DNA from: a bacterium
Lineage (GTDB): Bacteria; Ratteibacteria; UBA8468; B48-G9; JAFGKM01
Assembly (NCBI GenBank): GCA_023230585.1
Contig: JALNXB010000005.1
Coordinates: forward strand, 21,443 to 85,442
Length of the DNA: 64,000 nt
Reading direction: 5' to 3'
Made by a program: the position numbers and the translations under genes
Shown here: in pieces, positions 53,764 to 63,891 of the stretch
How the letters are laid out: each line of letters begins with the position of its first letter
How positions within the stretch are numbered: position 1 is the first letter of the stretch
Notes under the pieces: model-generated
The model's input: only the letters and a program-made list of their open reading frames with translations
Told to the model about the DNA's origin: nothing
The model's database searches: none

Positions 53764-55076
53764 TATCTCCCTTTACTTTTCTTTATGAACCCTTGATAAT
53801 GTCTCACCAGCAAGTGAGATTCTATCTGCCTGATTGTCTCCAGAAGAACTGAAACTACAATCAAAAGACCAACACCACCAAATAAGCTGGCTACCATATA
53901 AGGTATTTTTCTATAAAATATCATCATTATATACGGAAACAATGCAATAGCTGTAAGCATTAAGGCTCCAGGCAACGTCAATCTATTTAAAATTTTTTCA
54001 AGATAAAGAGCTGTAGATTTTCCTGGTCTTATACCCTGTATAAAACCTCCGTATTTTTTTAGATCTTCAGCTATATTGTCTGGGTTAAAGATAATACTTG
54101 CATAAAAATAACAGAAAAATATTGTCAAAAGTGCATATAAAACCATCCCAACACCTTGCGCAGGTGAAAGAAATTTTGCTAAAGTCTGCAAAACCCTATT
54201 TGAAGAAAAAGTCATTATAGTTGCAGGGAAAGTTAATATTGATATCGCAAAAATAAGAGGAATAACTCCTCCTTGATTCAATTTTATTGGCAGGTAGGTT
54301 GACTGCCCCCCATAAACTTTTCTACCTACAACCCGCTTTGCATACTGAACAGGAACCCTTCTTTCACTTTCGTTAATAATAATTGCAAAAGCTACAACAA
54401 GAAACATAAGAACTACCATAATAAGTATAGCAAGAAAGTTGATTTCACGGGCTCTAAAAAGTTCTGCTACTCTGTGAAAACCGACAGGCATCCTTGATAG
54501 AATACTAGCACTAATTATTAGAGAAATTCCATTACCTATACCTTTCTCAGTAATCTGTTCCCCAAGCCACATAAGAAAAATCGTACCAGTAGTAAGAGTT
54601 ACAACAGTAGTAAACCTAAACAATAACCCAGGGTTTGGCACAACCATTATATCTCCAAAATGAGCAGGGTTCTCCAGCCACATACTTATTGCATACCCCT
54701 GAAAAACACATAGCCCAACCGTGCCAAATCTTGTTATTTGGGTTAATTTCCTTCGTCCTTCAGCACCACTTTTTTTCAAATTTTCAAAATAAGGGAGGAC
54801 AGAAGTAAGCAACTCAAGAATAATGGAAACACTTATATAAGGCATAATTCCAAGAGCCAAAATAGTTGCATTACTTAATGCGCCACCAGAAAAAAGGTCA
54901 GCAAGGTTAAAAATTGTGTTTGGAACTCTATCAAAAAACTGGTTAAGAGCTCTACCGTCTATCCCAGGAGAAGGGACATAACAACCTAATCTATAAACTG
55001 AAACAAGAAAAATTGTAATCAAAATCTTCTTGCGTAAATCTGGCACCTTAAAACTATCCCTAAAGCCATTTAACAT
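53763..55076 (-). CDS. secY: protein translocase subunit SecY
   Basis: A 437-residue channel of the Sec translocase, with ten hydrophobic helices. Signature blocks are GRRKLTQITRFGTVG, GGVIPLIFAISIL and the late GFIQGIRPGKSTA. The plug and pore-ring region lies in the N-terminal half as usual. It is preceded by a 70-bp gap after rplO. Confidence 0.97.
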   Translation of the reverse strand: MLNGFRDSFKVPDLRKKILITIFLVSVYRLGCYVPSPGIDGRALNQFFDRVPNTIFNLADLFSGGALSNATILALGIMPYISVSIILELLTSVLPYFENLKKSGAEGRRKLTQITRFGTVGLCVFQGYAISMWLENPAHFGDIMVVPNPGLLFRFTTVVTLTTGTIFLMWLGEQITEKGIGNGISLIISASILSRMPVGFHRVAELFRAREINFLAILIMVVLMFLVVAFAIIINESERRVPVQYAKRVVGRKVYGGQSTYLPIKLNQGGVIPLIFAISILTFPATIMTFSSNRVLQTLAKFLSPAQGVGMVLYALLTIFFCYFYASIIFNPDNIAEDLKKYGGFIQGIRPGKSTALYLEKILNRLTLPGALMLTAIALFPYIMMIFYRKIPYMVASLFGGVGLLIVVSVLLETIRQIESHLLVRHYQGFIKKSKGR

Positions 55077-55146
55077 TTTTCCACCTTATATAATTTAATT
55101 AATTTAATACTTTTTAAAAACCTATATCTCTTACTCAAAATTTTGA

Positions 55147-55593
55147 TTATACTTTTATAACTATTGCTTTACCGCCAGCTTTTTCAATCTTTTCTTTTGC
55201 CTGCGTTGAAAAGGAGTGGGCTGAAACCTCTAACTTTTTACTAAAGGTACCACTACCAAGAATTTTTATATAATCTCCTTTCTTTACAAGCTGAGTTGCT
55301 AATAAGCTTTCAGGATTTATTATATCATTATCATTAAACCTTGATTCAAGTTGAGAAAGATTGACTATCTCTACAAGGTATCTCTTAATATGAGTAAATC
55401 CTCTCTTAGGTAATCTTCTAACCAATGGCATCTGCCCACCTTCAAAATTATAAGAACGAGAAAAACCGCTTCTTGCTTTATGACCTTTGTGCCCACGAGT
55501 GGATGTTCCACCGTGTCCTGAAGCGTCTCCTCTTCCAACTCTTTTCCTACTATGTCTTGAGCCCATAGGTGGTTTAATTTCATGTAACTTCAT
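55147..55593 (-). CDS. rplO: 50S ribosomal protein L15
   Basis: A 148-residue L15. Its glycine/arginine-rich start contains the block [28 protein letters not shown] shape, followed by [15 protein letters not shown]. It starts inside the end of rpsE (14-nt overlap). The rpmD (L30) gene usually found between these two is absent. Confidence 0.97.
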   Translation of the reverse strand: MKLHEIKPPMGSRHSRKRVGRGDASGHGGTSTRGHKGHKARSGFSRSYNFEGGQMPLVRRLPKRGFTHIKRYLVEIVNLSQLESRFNDNDIINPESLLATQLVKKGDYIKILGSGTFSKKLEVSAHSFSTQAKEKIEKAGGKAIVIKV

Positions 55594-56065
55594 TTATTTC
55601 TCCTTCACTTGAAACATTAAGTTTTGACAAAGCCTTTACCGTAGCGCCAATAACATTCACGGGATTTGTGGAACCAAGACATTTGCTAGTAATATCATTT
55701 ATTCCAGCAACCTCAAGGAAAGCTCTCATAGTTTTACCTGCAACCATGCCATGACCCTTAGAAGCTGGTTTCAAAATAACCCTTGAAGCACCATATTTTG
55801 CACTTACGTCAAAAGGGATTGTCGTCTCATTGATTGGAACTGTTATCATACTCTTTTTTGCTTTTTCAATAGCTTTTCTTATTGCTTCAGGGACTTCATT
55901 TGCTTTACCTATACCAAAGCCAGCTTGTCCATTCTTATCGCCCACAACAACAAGAGCACGAAAATTTAAATTTTTACCGCCTTTTGTTACTTTAGTAACT
56001 CTTCTAATTTCAACAACAACTTGATTTATCTGTGATACATCTTCTTCAATTTGCCTTTTTCTCAT
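55580..56065 (-). CDS. rpsE: 30S ribosomal protein S5
   Basis: A 161-residue S5 with the double-stranded RNA-binding-like N-terminal domain ([45 protein letters not shown]) and the C-terminal domain with [23 protein letters not shown]. Its ATG shares one base with the rplR stop, and it overlaps rplO by 14 nt. Confidence 0.97.
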   Translation of the reverse strand: MRKRQIEEDVSQINQVVVEIRRVTKVTKGGKNLNFRALVVVGDKNGQAGFGIGKANEVPEAIRKAIEKAKKSMITVPINETTIPFDVSAKYGASRVILKPASKGHGMVAGKTMRAFLEVAGINDITSKCLGSTNPVNVIGATVKALSKLNVSSEGEINEVT

Positions 56066-56442
56066 TAAAATTTCAGACCTCCTTTTCTTGCAGCATCAGC
56101 AAGCGCCTTAACACGCCCTGCATAAAGATAACCATTTCTATCAAATACAACTTTTTCAATACCTTTCTCTTTAGATTTTTTGCTAAGCAGAGTTCCTACT
56201 ATTTTAGCGCCTTCAACATTGGAGCCTTTAATTTTCTCAGAAAAATCACCTTTAGCTTCGTCAGTTAAACTTGAAACTGTTAGCAATGTTCTGGCAGAAG
56301 AAATCTCGTCAACTACAACAGAAGCATATATATGTAAATGGCTTCTATACACAACAACCCTTGGACGCTCTTCTGTTCCTCTAATCTTTTTTCTTATACT
56401 TAAATGTCTCTTCTTTCTTTTATCTTCTCTATTTAGTCTCAT
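56065..56442 (-). CDS. rplR: 50S ribosomal protein L18
   Basis: A 125-residue L18, with [27 protein letters not shown] and the end block [25 protein letters not shown]. It binds 5S rRNA. Start and stop overlap neighbours by a few bases (ATGA with rplF; TAATG with rpsE). Confidence 0.97.
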   Translation of the reverse strand: MRLNREDKRKKRHLSIRKKIRGTEERPRVVVYRSHLHIYASVVVDEISSARTLLTVSSLTDEAKGDFSEKIKGSNVEGAKIVGTLLSKKSKEKGIEKVVFDRNGYLYAGRVKALADAARKGGLKF

Positions 56443-57005
56443 TGAGCAGCTCCTACACCGGTTTTCCCAGCCTTATGCCTTACATATTCTCCTCTATACC
56501 TGATTCCTTTACCTTTATAAGGTTCAGGTGGAGAAATTTTCCTTATTGTTGCAGCATAATTCCCAAGTTTCTGTAAATCCATACTTTTAAGTATTATTAT
56601 TGTATTTCTTGTAACTTCTGCTGAGATACCTTCTGGAATATCTACTTCAACTGGATTAGAAAATCCAACAGAAAGAATCAATTTATTTCCATTAACCTCA
56701 GCCTTATACCCAACACCGTTCAGTTCAAGAATTCTTTCAAACCCTTCTGTTAACCCAACAAACATATTTATAATCAACTTTCTTAACAAACCCTGGAAGG
56801 CTTCAGTTTTTCTATATAACTTTTTTTCCTTTTCCTGAACAGAGTTCTTAACATATATTTTCCCTTCTTCAACAACTATCTCTAAAAAAGGAAAAATAAC
56901 ATGCTCCATTTTACCTTTACTGCTTTCAACTTGAATCATATTATCAACAACAGCAACCTTCACACTGCTTGGTATTTCAACCGGTCTTTTTCCTAATCTT
57001 GCCAT
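56439..57005 (-). CDS. rplF: 50S ribosomal protein L6
   Basis: A 188-residue L6 built of two similar domains. [29 protein letters not shown] lies in the C-terminal half, and the end block [24 protein letters not shown] matches the RNA-binding part. About ten residues longer than E. coli L6. GAGG lies before the ATG. Confidence 0.97.
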   Translation of the reverse strand: MARLGKRPVEIPSSVKVAVVDNMIQVESSKGKMEHVIFPFLEIVVEEGKIYVKNSVQEKEKKLYRKTEAFQGLLRKLIINMFVGLTEGFERILELNGVGYKAEVNGNKLILSVGFSNPVEVDIPEGISAEVTRNTIIILKSMDLQKLGNYAATIRKISPPEPYKGKGIRYRGEYVRHKAGKTGVGAAQ

Positions 57006-57015
57006 TTTTTATACC

Positions 57016-57411
57016 TCACCATACATAAAAAAGAAACTCTCCACCTACTCCCAATTCTCTTGCTTTTTCATCACTAAGAATACCTTTAGAAGTAGATAAT
57101 ATAGCAATTCCTTTACCTTTTTTTATCACTGGAATTTCATCTTTAGTTACATACACTCTGCTACTGGGTTTACTTACCTTTTTTATTTCTGTAATACCTT
57201 TACTGTTTTCTGAATGATAGATAAGTTCAACTTTTAATCTTTTAGGACCTTCAGTAAGCACTTCGTAATTTTTAATAAAACTATTCTCTTTCATCACCTT
57301 TAAAATCTCTTCCTTAAACACACTATAAGGAACCAAGATTTCTGGCTTAGAAACAAGGTTACCATTTCTAATTCTTGTCAGCATATCAGCTACAGTATCT
57401 GTCATTGTCAT
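57016..57411 (-). CDS. rpsH: 30S ribosomal protein S8
   Basis: A 131-residue S8 with DTVADMLTRIRNGN at the start and the terminal STSKGILSDEKARELGVGGEFLFYVW. AGGAGG lies 7 nt before the ATG at 57411. The longer frame to 57429 would put the ribosome site inside the gene. S8 represses spc-operon translation in E. coli. Confidence 0.96.
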   Translation of the reverse strand: MTMTDTVADMLTRIRNGNLVSKPEILVPYSVFKEEILKVMKENSFIKNYEVLTEGPKRLKVELIYHSENSKGITEIKKVSKPSSRVYVTKDEIPVIKKGKGIAILSTSKGILSDEKARELGVGGEFLFYVW

Positions 57412-57422
57412 ATTTAATCCTC

Positions 57423-57608
57423 CTACCAACTGGCTTTTCTTACTCCGGGTATCTCTCCTTTTGATGCAAGTTCTCTAAAACATATCCTGCAAATACCAAA
57501 CTTTCTCAAATAAGCCCTCGGTCGCCCACATCTCCAACACCTGTTTTTTCTTCTAACTGCGAATTTAGGCTCCTTTTTCATCTTTTCAAAAAAACATTTA
57601 CGCGCCAA
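57423..57608 (-). CDS. rpsN: 30S ribosomal protein S14 type Z
   Basis: A 61-residue zinc-binding short S14. Cys pairs CWRC and CRIC in the block [21 protein letters not shown] give the C+ type. The start is an unusual TTG at 57608, supported by GGGAGGAA 6 nt before it. It overlaps the end of rplE by 11 nt. Confidence 0.95.
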   Translation of the reverse strand: MARKCFFEKMKKEPKFAVRRKNRCWRCGRPRAYLRKFGICRICFRELASKGEIPGVRKASW

Positions 57609-58155
57609 TTTGTTCCTCCCTTATGGGCAACCCAAGTTCTTTTAGAAGAACCAGAGTCTCTTCCTTGTTTTTAGCATTCGTAACAATAGTAATATTCATT
57701 CCTTTAACTTTATAAATTGAATTATAATCTATCTCGGGAAATATGCCCTGTTCTTTAACTCCTATTGTATAACTTCCTTTACCATCATTAGAAGAAGGAG
57801 ACAATCCATTAAAGTCTCTAACTCGCGGTAAAGCTACGGTAATAAATCTATCCAAAAACTCATACATACGCTCACCGCGCAATGTAACAAAAACTCCACA
57901 AATATCTCCTTTTCTCAGGTTAAAACCTGCTATAGCTTTTTTTGCTCTTGTGACAACAGGTTTTTGACCTGTTATTAAAGATAACTCCTTTTGTGCATTT
58001 TCAAGAATCTTTGGATCTTTATTATCTTTTCCAACTCCAACATTTAGAACAATCTTAACAAGCCTTGGAACCTGGTTAGAGTTCTTCAACTCAAATTTCT
58101 TCATTATTTCTGGAATAACATCATCTTTATAATATTTTTTTAATCTTGAATCCAT
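57598..58155 (-). CDS. rplE: 50S ribosomal protein L5
   Basis: A 185-residue L5. Blocks are [58 protein letters not shown] and [16 protein letters not shown] take the ATG at 58155, just after rplX, with GAGGT about 10 nt upstream. A longer frame to 58212 would run into rplX. It binds 5S rRNA. Confidence 0.96.
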   Translation of the reverse strand: MDSRLKKYYKDDVIPEIMKKFELKNSNQVPRLVKIVLNVGVGKDNKDPKILENAQKELSLITGQKPVVTRAKKAIAGFNLRKGDICGVFVTLRGERMYEFLDRFITVALPRVRDFNGLSPSSNDGKGSYTIGVKEQGIFPEIDYNSIYKVKGMNITIVTNAKNKEETLVLLKELGLPIREEQIGA

Positions 58156-58156
58156 T

Positions 58157-58480
58157 TTATTTAACCTCGATATTTTCATTACATTTTTGGCAATATCTAA
58201 CTTTAGACCCATCGTTAAGCATTCTGATTTTTAATCTTGTTGGTTTACTGCATTTCATACAAAAACACATCACATTGGAAATATCTATCGGTTTTTCCAT
58301 CTGAATGATTCCACCCTGTTTATCAGCAGATGTTGGTTTTGAGTGTCGTTTGACGAAATTTATACCTTCAACAAGGACTTTTTTTTCTAAAGGCATTATC
58401 TTTAATACTCTACCTTTTTTACCTCTATCTTTTCCATGAATAACCTGAACAAAATCTCCTTTACTAAGTTTAAATTTCAT
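58157..58480 (-). CDS. rplX: 50S ribosomal protein L24
   Basis: A 107-residue L24 with the KOW motif FVQVIHGKDRGKKGRVLKI and the VEGINFVKRHSKPT block. The C-terminal part has C-x2-C pairs (CMKC, CQKC). Its ATG shares one base with the rplN stop, and GGAGGT lies before it. Confidence 0.97.
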   Translation of the reverse strand: MKFKLSKGDFVQVIHGKDRGKKGRVLKIMPLEKKVLVEGINFVKRHSKPTSADKQGGIIQMEKPIDISNVMCFCMKCSKPTRLKIRMLNDGSKVRYCQKCNENIEVK

Positions 58481-58848
58481 TACAACACCTCCGGCGCCAG
58501 TGAAATAATTTTTGTAAAATTGCCTTCCCGCAACTCTCTTGGGACAGGACCGAAGACTCTTGTGCCTCTTGGATTTTTATCAGCATCAATAATTACAACA
58601 GAATTGCTATCAAATTTTATCTGAGAGCCATCAGACCTCTTTAAAGGCTTAGCCGTTCTAACAACAACTGCTTTAACCTTCTCTTTTTTCTTAACAACAC
58701 CATCAGGAATAGCGTCTTTAACACTTGCTGTTACTATATCCCCAATGCGAGCATACCTCTTTCTTGAACTTCCGACAATACCTATGACCATAACCTTCTT
58801 AGCGCCTGTATTATCAGCTACCGTTAGAACTGACCTGAGCTGCACCAT
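58480..58848 (-). CDS. rplN: 50S ribosomal protein L14
   Basis: A 122-residue L14 of the usual length: [34 protein letters not shown] and the end block [29 protein letters not shown]. It starts 35 nt inside the end of rpsQ, with GGGGAG before the ATG. Confidence 0.98.
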   Translation of the reverse strand: MVQLRSVLTVADNTGAKKVMVIGIVGSSRKRYARIGDIVTASVKDAIPDGVVKKKEKVKAVVVRTAKPLKRSDGSQIKFDSNSVVIIDADKNPRGTRVFGPVPRELREGNFTKIISLAPEVL

Positions 58849-59116
58849 TTTCTCCCCTCTCTCTTTTTTCTAATATTTCTTTAATTTTCCAACATTTATG
58901 CCTACTTAATGGCCTGTATTTAACTATTTTCACAATATCACCTTCAACTGTAAGGTTTGCTTCGTCGTGTGCCATAAACCTTGTCGCCTTCTTTACGAAC
59001 TTGTTATAAAAAGGGTGCCTCACTCTATCTACAACCAACACGATACGAGTCTTTTCCATTTTATCACTGACAACCTTCCCAGTTTTTTCAACTCTCTTTA
59101 CTTGTCTTAACTCCAT
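58814..59116 (-). CDS. rpsQ: 30S ribosomal protein S17
   Basis: A 100-residue S17 with [25 protein letters not shown] and a central [25 protein letters not shown]. The C-terminus has about 20 extra residues ([13 protein letters not shown] end) compared with the usual 80-85. These overlap rplN by 35 nt. The ATG at 59116 has a GGGAG site upstream. Confidence 0.95.
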   Translation of the reverse strand: MELRQVKRVEKTGKVVSDKMEKTRIVLVVDRVRHPFYNKFVKKATRFMAHDEANLTVEGDIVKIVKYRPLSRHKCWKIKEILEKRERGENGAAQVSSNGS

Positions 59117-59324
59117 TTTTAGCTCCCGATAAATGCTTCTCATTTTTAAGGGTATGCAAAACTCCAATATCTCTTTTTGCCTTTTTAATTACAGAAAAAT
59201 TCTTCAACTGACCTATATGTAACTGATGATTATATTTATATAGTTTTTCTTCCAAATCTTTAATCTCTAAATCTATCTCTTCTGCAGTAGATTCACGCCA
59301 TTTTTTTATATCTTCTTTTTTCAT
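59088..59324 (-). CDS. rpmC: 50S ribosomal protein L29
   Basis: A 78-residue L29: a two-helix hairpin with WRESTAEEIDLEIKDLEEKLYKYNHQLHIGQLKNFS. The C-terminus has about a dozen extra residues and overlaps rpsQ by 29 nt. The ATG at 59324 is preferred to a TTG at 59339, although the ribosome site is weak. Confidence 0.94.
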   Translation of the reverse strand: MKKEDIKKWRESTAEEIDLEIKDLEEKLYKYNHQLHIGQLKNFSVIKKAKRDIGVLHTLKNEKHLSGAKNGVKTSKES

Positions 59325-59339
59325 TTTAATATCTCGCAA

Positions 59340-59756
59340 TTATATCGTATATCTTTTTACTATCTTTGTCTTATTAGGGAATTTATGAGAAGCTCTTCTT
59401 AAAGCTTCCACTGCAAGTTCTTCAGAAACACCTGCTATTTCAAACATAATCCTACCAGGTAAAACAACAGCAACCCAATGAGAAACATCACCCTTGCCAC
59501 CACCCATTCTTGTTTCTGCAGGTTTTTTTGAGATAGGTTTATCTGGGAAAATACGTATCCAAATTTTACCTCTCGATTTTAAAAAGTGAACTAATGCAAC
59601 CCTACCAGCTTCTATCTGAGCACTTGTGACCCAAGCTGGTGCTGTTGCCTGCAATCCAAAGTCTCCATAAAAAAGAGAATTTCCTCTGGATGCTTTCCCT
59701 GTTAGTCTTCCTCTATGAGCTTTTCTATATTTAACTCTTTTTGGCATCAACGGCAT
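59340..59756 (-). CDS. rplP: 50S ribosomal protein L16
   Basis: A 138-residue L16: [23 protein letters not shown] start, [43 protein letters not shown] core and VALEA-type end. ATG at 59756 has AGGAG 7 nt upstream, inside rpsC. A second ATG three codons later is an alternative. It overlaps rpsC by 26 nt. Confidence 0.96.
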   Translation of the reverse strand: MPLMPKRVKYRKAHRGRLTGKASRGNSLFYGDFGLQATAPAWVTSAQIEAGRVALVHFLKSRGKIWIRIFPDKPISKKPAETRMGGGKGDVSHWVAVVLPGRIMFEIAGVSEELAVEALRRASHKFPNKTKIVKRYTI

Positions 59757-60417
59757 CTTTACTCTCCTTTTCCAAAACTTCACCAGTATAAACCCAAACT
59801 TTTAATCCTACAGTTCCAGACCTTGTAAAAGCAGTAGATTTTGCGTAATCAATTTTTGCTCTCAAGGTATGTAGCGGCACCTTACCTTCTTTATATTGTT
59901 CAGAACGGGAAATTTCAGCTCCACCAATTCTACCACTAATTTTGACTTTAATACCTTTTGCACCTGATTCAAGAGCAGCAGCTATAGCTTTTTTTATAGC
60001 TTGTCTATGTGGCATTCTCTTTTCAAGTTGAACAGATATCGTATCAGCGAGAAACTGAGCACTCTGACCTTGATGTTCGACTCCAATTACATCTATTGAT
60101 ACCTGTTTCTTTTTGCCTAAGATTTGGCTAAGTTCATCTCTTATTCTATTGATATTTGAACCCCTTGTTCCAAGCACTACTCCTGGCCTGGCAGAGAACA
60201 GTTTAATTTTTATTCTATCAGACACCTTCTCTATATAGATATCTGTAACTGCACCTCGTTTGGATTCGTCTTTATTAAATTCTTTATCAAAATATCCTCT
60301 TATCATACTATCTTCTTGAAGCATCGTTCGAAAATCTTTCTTATTAGCAAACCAATTTCCTCTCCATCCTTCAACTATGCCTAATCTTAAACTAATAGGA
60401 TTAACCTTTTGTCCCAT
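59731..60417 (-). CDS. rpsC: 30S ribosomal protein S3
   Basis: A 228-residue S3 with the KH domain ([23 protein letters not shown]) and the C-terminal domain ([32 protein letters not shown]). The start block [17 protein letters not shown] is standard. GGGAG lies before the ATG. Slightly longer than usual at the C-terminus, ending inside rplP. Confidence 0.97.
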   Translation of the reverse strand: MGQKVNPISLRLGIVEGWRGNWFANKKDFRTMLQEDSMIRGYFDKEFNKDESKRGAVTDIYIEKVSDRIKIKLFSARPGVVLGTRGSNINRIRDELSQILGKKKQVSIDVIGVEHQGQSAQFLADTISVQLEKRMPHRQAIKKAIAAALESGAKGIKVKISGRIGGAEISRSEQYKEGKVPLHTLRAKIDYAKSTAFTRSGTVGLKVWVYTGEVLEKESKDAVDAKKS

Positions 60418-60418
60418 T

Positions 60419-60766
60419 TTATTCTGCTCCCGGTTCTGATTTGTCTTCTAACACAACAGTAAGATGACTCATCCTTTTCTTTATTGTAACAGCTCTGCCC
60501 ATAGTAGCGGCTCTAAACCTTTTTAAAGAAGGTCCCTCGTCTACAGAAATGGTTTTAATTTTAAAATTGTCAACCGAATCTTTCTTCTGTTTAGCGTTAG
60601 CGAGAGCTGAATTTATAGTCTTTTTTAAAGTTAATGTACCTTTGTTAGGGAGGCTATCCAAAATACTCAACGCCTCATCAACATTTTTACCAACAAGCAA
60701 CTCCGAAATTATTCGCAACTTTGTCGGACTTTGCCTTATATATTTAGAACGTGCACTTGCTTCCAT
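60419..60766 (-). CDS. rplV: 50S ribosomal protein L22
   Basis: A 115-residue L22: ARSKYIRQSPTKLRIISELLVGKNVDEALSIL and the beta-hairpin block DEGPSLKRFRAATMGRAVTIKKRMSHLTVVL that lines the peptide exit tunnel. It is separated by one base from rpsC and by 22 nt from rpsS. Confidence 0.97.
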   Translation of the reverse strand: MEASARSKYIRQSPTKLRIISELLVGKNVDEALSILDSLPNKGTLTLKKTINSALANAKQKKDSVDNFKIKTISVDEGPSLKRFRAATMGRAVTIKKRMSHLTVVLEDKSEPGAE

Positions 60767-60788
60767 TTATCCCTCCGAAAGTTACCCT

Positions 60789-61070
60789 TTATGTTTTCTC
60801 TCTCGTCTTTTCCGTATGAGTTCCGTGTCCCCTAAAAGTACGTGTTGGAGAAAACTCACCAAGTCTATGTCCTACCATATTTTCTGAGACAAAAACATTT
60901 ATAAAAGTCCGTCCATTATGGACTGCAAAAGTATACCCAATAAACTCAGGAATAATAGTTGAAGCTCTTGACCAGGTCTTTATCGCTTCCTTTTTTCCCG
61001 ATTCTCTCATTTTCTCAACTTTCTTTAATAACTTAGGGTCTATAAAGGGACCTTTTTTCTTAGATCTCAT
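60789..61070 (-). CDS. rpsS: 30S ribosomal protein S19
   Basis: A 93-residue S19: [20 protein letters not shown] start, [52 protein letters not shown] core. AGGAG lies before the ATG, and rplB ends 18 nt upstream. Confidence 0.97.
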   Translation of the reverse strand: MRSKKKGPFIDPKLLKKVEKMRESGKKEAIKTWSRASTIIPEFIGYTFAVHNGRTFINVFVSENMVGHRLGEFSPTRTFRGHGTHTEKTREKT

Positions 61071-61088
61071 TTTTTAGATTACTCCTGT

Positions 61089-61910
61089 TTATTTCTTTCT
61101 TTTTTGTACTATAAGCTTATCTGATGGTTTATTTTTCTTTCGAGTTTTATAACCTTTTGTTGGCCATCCCCAAGGACTCTGAGATAGATGACCTTTACTT
61201 TTTCCTTCCCCTCCACCGTGTGGGTGGTCAATAGGGTTCATTGCTACTCCTCTCACAGAAGGACGTCTACCAAGCCGACGGCTACGCCCAGCTTTACCGA
61301 GAGATATATACTTATATTCAGGGTTACTAACCTGCCCGATTGTTGCCATACAATTTAAAGCAAACAACCTTACCTCCCCAGAAGGAAGTTTTATCTGTGC
61401 ATATTTCTCACCTTTAACCATTAATGTAGCAAAAGTGCCTGCAGATCTAACAAGTTTCCCGCCTTTTAAAGGTACAGTTTCAATGTTACATATCTGAAAA
61501 CCCTCGGGAATATCTTTAAGCATTAATCTGTGACCTGGTTTAGCATCAGCCTCTTCACCACACTTAACGTTTGCACCTACCTTCAAACTATCTGGAGCTA
61601 TAATATAACTTTTTATACCATCGGCATAAACAACCAAAGCTATCCTTGCTGAACGGTTTGGGTCGTATTCTATACTAACGACTTTACCTTCCTTATTTAA
61701 CCTACCTTTAAAATCAATAATTCTATAAAGCCGTTTATGACCGCCACCTCTATGTCTTGAAGTGATTCTACCTTGATTATTCCTACCTCCTGTCTTTTTA
61801 AGACCTACAACCAATTTTTTTTCAGGTTTATCTCGAGTAATTTCAGAATAATCTTGTAGTACAGCGTGTCTTTGTCCTGGAGTTACAGGTTTTAATTTAC
61901 GTAATGGCAA
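61089..61910 (-). CDS. rplB: 50S ribosomal protein L2
   Basis: A protein of about 273 residues with the L2 core: [38 protein letters not shown] and [14 protein letters not shown]. The start is uncertain. An in-frame GTG at 61919 directly abuts AAGGAGGG, which is too close. The TTG at 61910 has that site 9 nt upstream and is preferred. It overlaps rplW by 14 nt on that choice. Confidence 0.93.
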   Translation of the reverse strand: MPLRKLKPVTPGQRHAVLQDYSEITRDKPEKKLVVGLKKTGGRNNQGRITSRHRGGGHKRLYRIIDFKGRLNKEGKVVSIEYDPNRSARIALVVYADGIKSYIIAPDSLKVGANVKCGEEADAKPGHRLMLKDIPEGFQICNIETVPLKGGKLVRSAGTFATLMVKGEKYAQIKLPSGEVRLFALNCMATIGQVSNPEYKYISLGKAGRSRRLGRRPSVRGVAMNPIDHPHGGGEGKSKGHLSQSPWGWPTKGYKTRKKNKPSDKLIVQKRKK

Positions 61911-62181
61911 TTTGATCACCCTCCTTAAGAGTAACTATAGCTTTCTTATAGCCGGGTCGATATCCCTCAATTTTAAATTTATACTTTTTCTTTTTCTTTG
62001 GCATATTAACAACATTAATATCCACAACTTTTACATTATAAATAGTTTCTACTGCTTTTTTAATTTCAATCTTATTATACTTCTTATCAACACAGAAAGT
62101 ATATTTGTTTAATGCTATTACATCATTTGATTTCTCGGTAACAATAGGAAATTTTACGATCTTAAAATGTTCAACTGCCAT
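61897..62181 (-). CDS. rplW: 50S ribosomal protein L23
   Basis: A 94-residue L23: [49 protein letters not shown] with a basic loop [30 protein letters not shown]. The ATG at 62181 lies inside the end of rplD (11-nt overlap) with GGGAG before it; longer frames are unlikely. Confidence 0.95.
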   Translation of the reverse strand: MAVEHFKIVKFPIVTEKSNDVIALNKYTFCVDKKYNKIEIKKAVETIYNVKVVDINVVNMPKKKKKYKFKIEGYRPGYKKAIVTLKEGDQIAIT

Positions 62182-62821
62182 TTTTTTCTCCCAAATATTG
62201 CATAAGAGTCCCAAATACTTCATTTTCTACTATAACTCTGTCTGCTTTAATTATTTCATAAGCGTTTAGTTGGTCAGAATAATCATACTCAACTAAGTTT
62301 AAATTTCTAATCGACTTTACCAAAGCTTCATTTTCTTTATTGCTTTTATTAAGAACAAAAAGAATTTTATCCTTCTCAAAACCAGTTTTTTTCAAAAAAG
62401 ATGAAAAGATTGAAGTCTTTGGTTCCTTAACTTCACCCCTAACAAATAGAGCAACTTTATCTTCTTTCAGTTTATCTCTCAAAACTTCTTGTAATGCTTT
62501 AGCTTTTACTTTTTTAGGGAGTTTTTCAACGTATTCCTTTGGTTTAGGTCCAAATACAACTCCTCCATGTCTCCATAAAGGGTTTCGAATAGACCCTACT
62601 CTTGCTCGCCCGGTACCTTTTTGTCTCCAAGGTTTTCTGCCACCGCCAGAAACTTCGCTTCTTGTCTTTGTTGAGGCAGTACCTTGTCTTTGATTAGTAA
62701 GGTAAGCTTTGACATAATAGTATATAACTGCCTTGTTTAGAGGCGGTGCAATAATTTCCGCTGCAACAGATTCTTCGGAGATAATTTCACCTTCAATATT
62801 GTAAACTGGTATTTTTTTCAT
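62171..62821 (-). CDS. rplD: 50S ribosomal protein L4
   Basis: A 216-residue L4. The conserved loop block [50 protein letters not shown] extends into the exit tunnel; it is followed by the C-terminal domain. L4 is the S10-operon repressor in E. coli. Whether it acts here is unknown. Confidence 0.97.
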   Translation of the reverse strand: MKKIPVYNIEGEIISEESVAAEIIAPPLNKAVIYYYVKAYLTNQRQGTASTKTRSEVSGGGRKPWRQKGTGRARVGSIRNPLWRHGGVVFGPKPKEYVEKLPKKVKAKALQEVLRDKLKEDKVALFVRGEVKEPKTSIFSSFLKKTGFEKDKILFVLNKSNKENEALVKSIRNLNLVEYDYSDQLNAYEIIKADRVIVENEVFGTLMQYLGEKNGS

Positions 62822-62842
62822 TTTTCAAACCTTAATTAGATG

Positions 62843-63478
62843 TTATTTTTTTAACGCTTTTTTGATAATAATGTAGTTTCCAACGCTACCTGGTACTGCC
62901 CCCTTAATAAGAATCAGATGGGATTCAGGAATAATTTTTACTATTTGAAGATTCTGGACAGTTGTTTTTCTATTTCCCATATGCCCACTCATCTTCTTGC
63001 CTTTAAAAACTCTTGCTGCATCTGTTCCGCCAATTGAACCAGGCGCCCTATGAGACATTGAACCGTGAGTTGATGGTCCACCTCTAAAATTATGTCTTTT
63101 CATTACACCCTGAAAACCTTTACCTATAGATTTTCCTGTTACATCAACAAAATCTCCCTCTTTAAAGATATCTACGGTTAATTTTTGACCAATCTCAATA
63201 TTTTGCAAAGATTGTTCGTCCTTTAACCTAAACTCTTTTAACATTCTACATAATGGAAGATTGTTCTTCTTAAAAAAGTTGAGTAGTGGCTTAATCAGTT
63301 TCTTTTCTGAAACTTCATTATAGCCGAGTTGAACAGATGTGTATCCATCTTTCTCTTTATTCTTGATACCTGTCACGTAGCAAGGTCCTGTTTCAACGAC
63401 CACTACAGGTATAACCTCACCTGTTGGACCAAAAATGTGGCTCATTCCTATTTTTTTACCTATTAACCCTATACTCAT
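62843..63478 (-). CDS. rplC: 50S ribosomal protein L3
   Basis: A 211-residue L3: IGKKIGMSHIF start, VDVTGKSIGKGFQGVMKRHNFRGGPSTHGSMSHRAPGSIGGTDAARVFKGKKMSGHMGNRKTTVQN core. GAGGGG lies before the ATG, and rpsJ ends 7 nt upstream. Confidence 0.97.
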   Translation of the reverse strand: MSIGLIGKKIGMSHIFGPTGEVIPVVVVETGPCYVTGIKNKEKDGYTSVQLGYNEVSEKKLIKPLLNFFKKNNLPLCRMLKEFRLKDEQSLQNIEIGQKLTVDIFKEGDFVDVTGKSIGKGFQGVMKRHNFRGGPSTHGSMSHRAPGSIGGTDAARVFKGKKMSGHMGNRKTTVQNLQIVKIIPESHLILIKGAVPGSVGNYIIIKKALKK

Positions 63479-63485
63479 TTTCCCC

Positions 63486-63797
63486 TCAATTAAGTTTCAT
63501 TTCAACTTCTACGCCAGCAGGCAAATTTAGTTTTCCCAAAGAGTCTACTGTCCTTGCAGTTGAATCCATAATATCTATAAGTCTTTTGTGAATCCTAATT
63601 TCAAATTGTTCTCTACTGTTTTTGTTTACATGAGGAGATCTTAGTACAGTATAAATCTCTTTTTTAGTAGGTAGAGGAATAGGTCCCACAATTTTCACGC
63701 CTGATCTTCTCGCAAGTTCTACTATCTCTTCCACAGATTTATCCAGAAGTCTGCTGTCAAAAGATTTTAGTTTTATACGGATTCTTTTGTTGTTCAT
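63486..63797 (-). CDS. rpsJ: 30S ribosomal protein S10
   Basis: A 103-residue S10: [76 protein letters not shown] lies before the ATG. It begins the S10-spc-alpha run and, like the NusE protein of E. coli, may also serve antitermination. Confidence 0.98.
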   Translation of the reverse strand: MNNKRIRIKLKSFDSRLLDKSVEEIVELARRSGVKIVGPIPLPTKKEIYTVLRSPHVNKNSREQFEIRIHKRLIDIMDSTARTVDSLGKLNLPAGVEVEMKLN

Positions 63798-63848
63798 TTT
63801 TGCCTTCTTTTTTGTTTATTTTATTGTTTCACTTTCTACAAAAATAAT

Positions 63849-63877
63849 ATTATACCTTTTTTTTTTGAAAAAAGCAA
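63849..63877 (-). promoter_or_regulatory. candidate promoter of the S10 superoperon
   Basis: On the minus strand, TTGCTT (63872-63877) and TATAAT (63849-63854) are 17 bases apart, in the gap between tuf and rpsJ, about 52 nt before the rpsJ ATG. No terminator is seen after tuf, so it may be an internal promoter on top of readthrough. Confidence 0.6.
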
Positions 63878-63891
63878 CCTTTATTCTAATT

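Noticed and set aside
61912..62112. 66-codon ORF on + opposite rplW
   Set aside because: A shadow frame of the ribosomal gene, with no ribosome site or family match.
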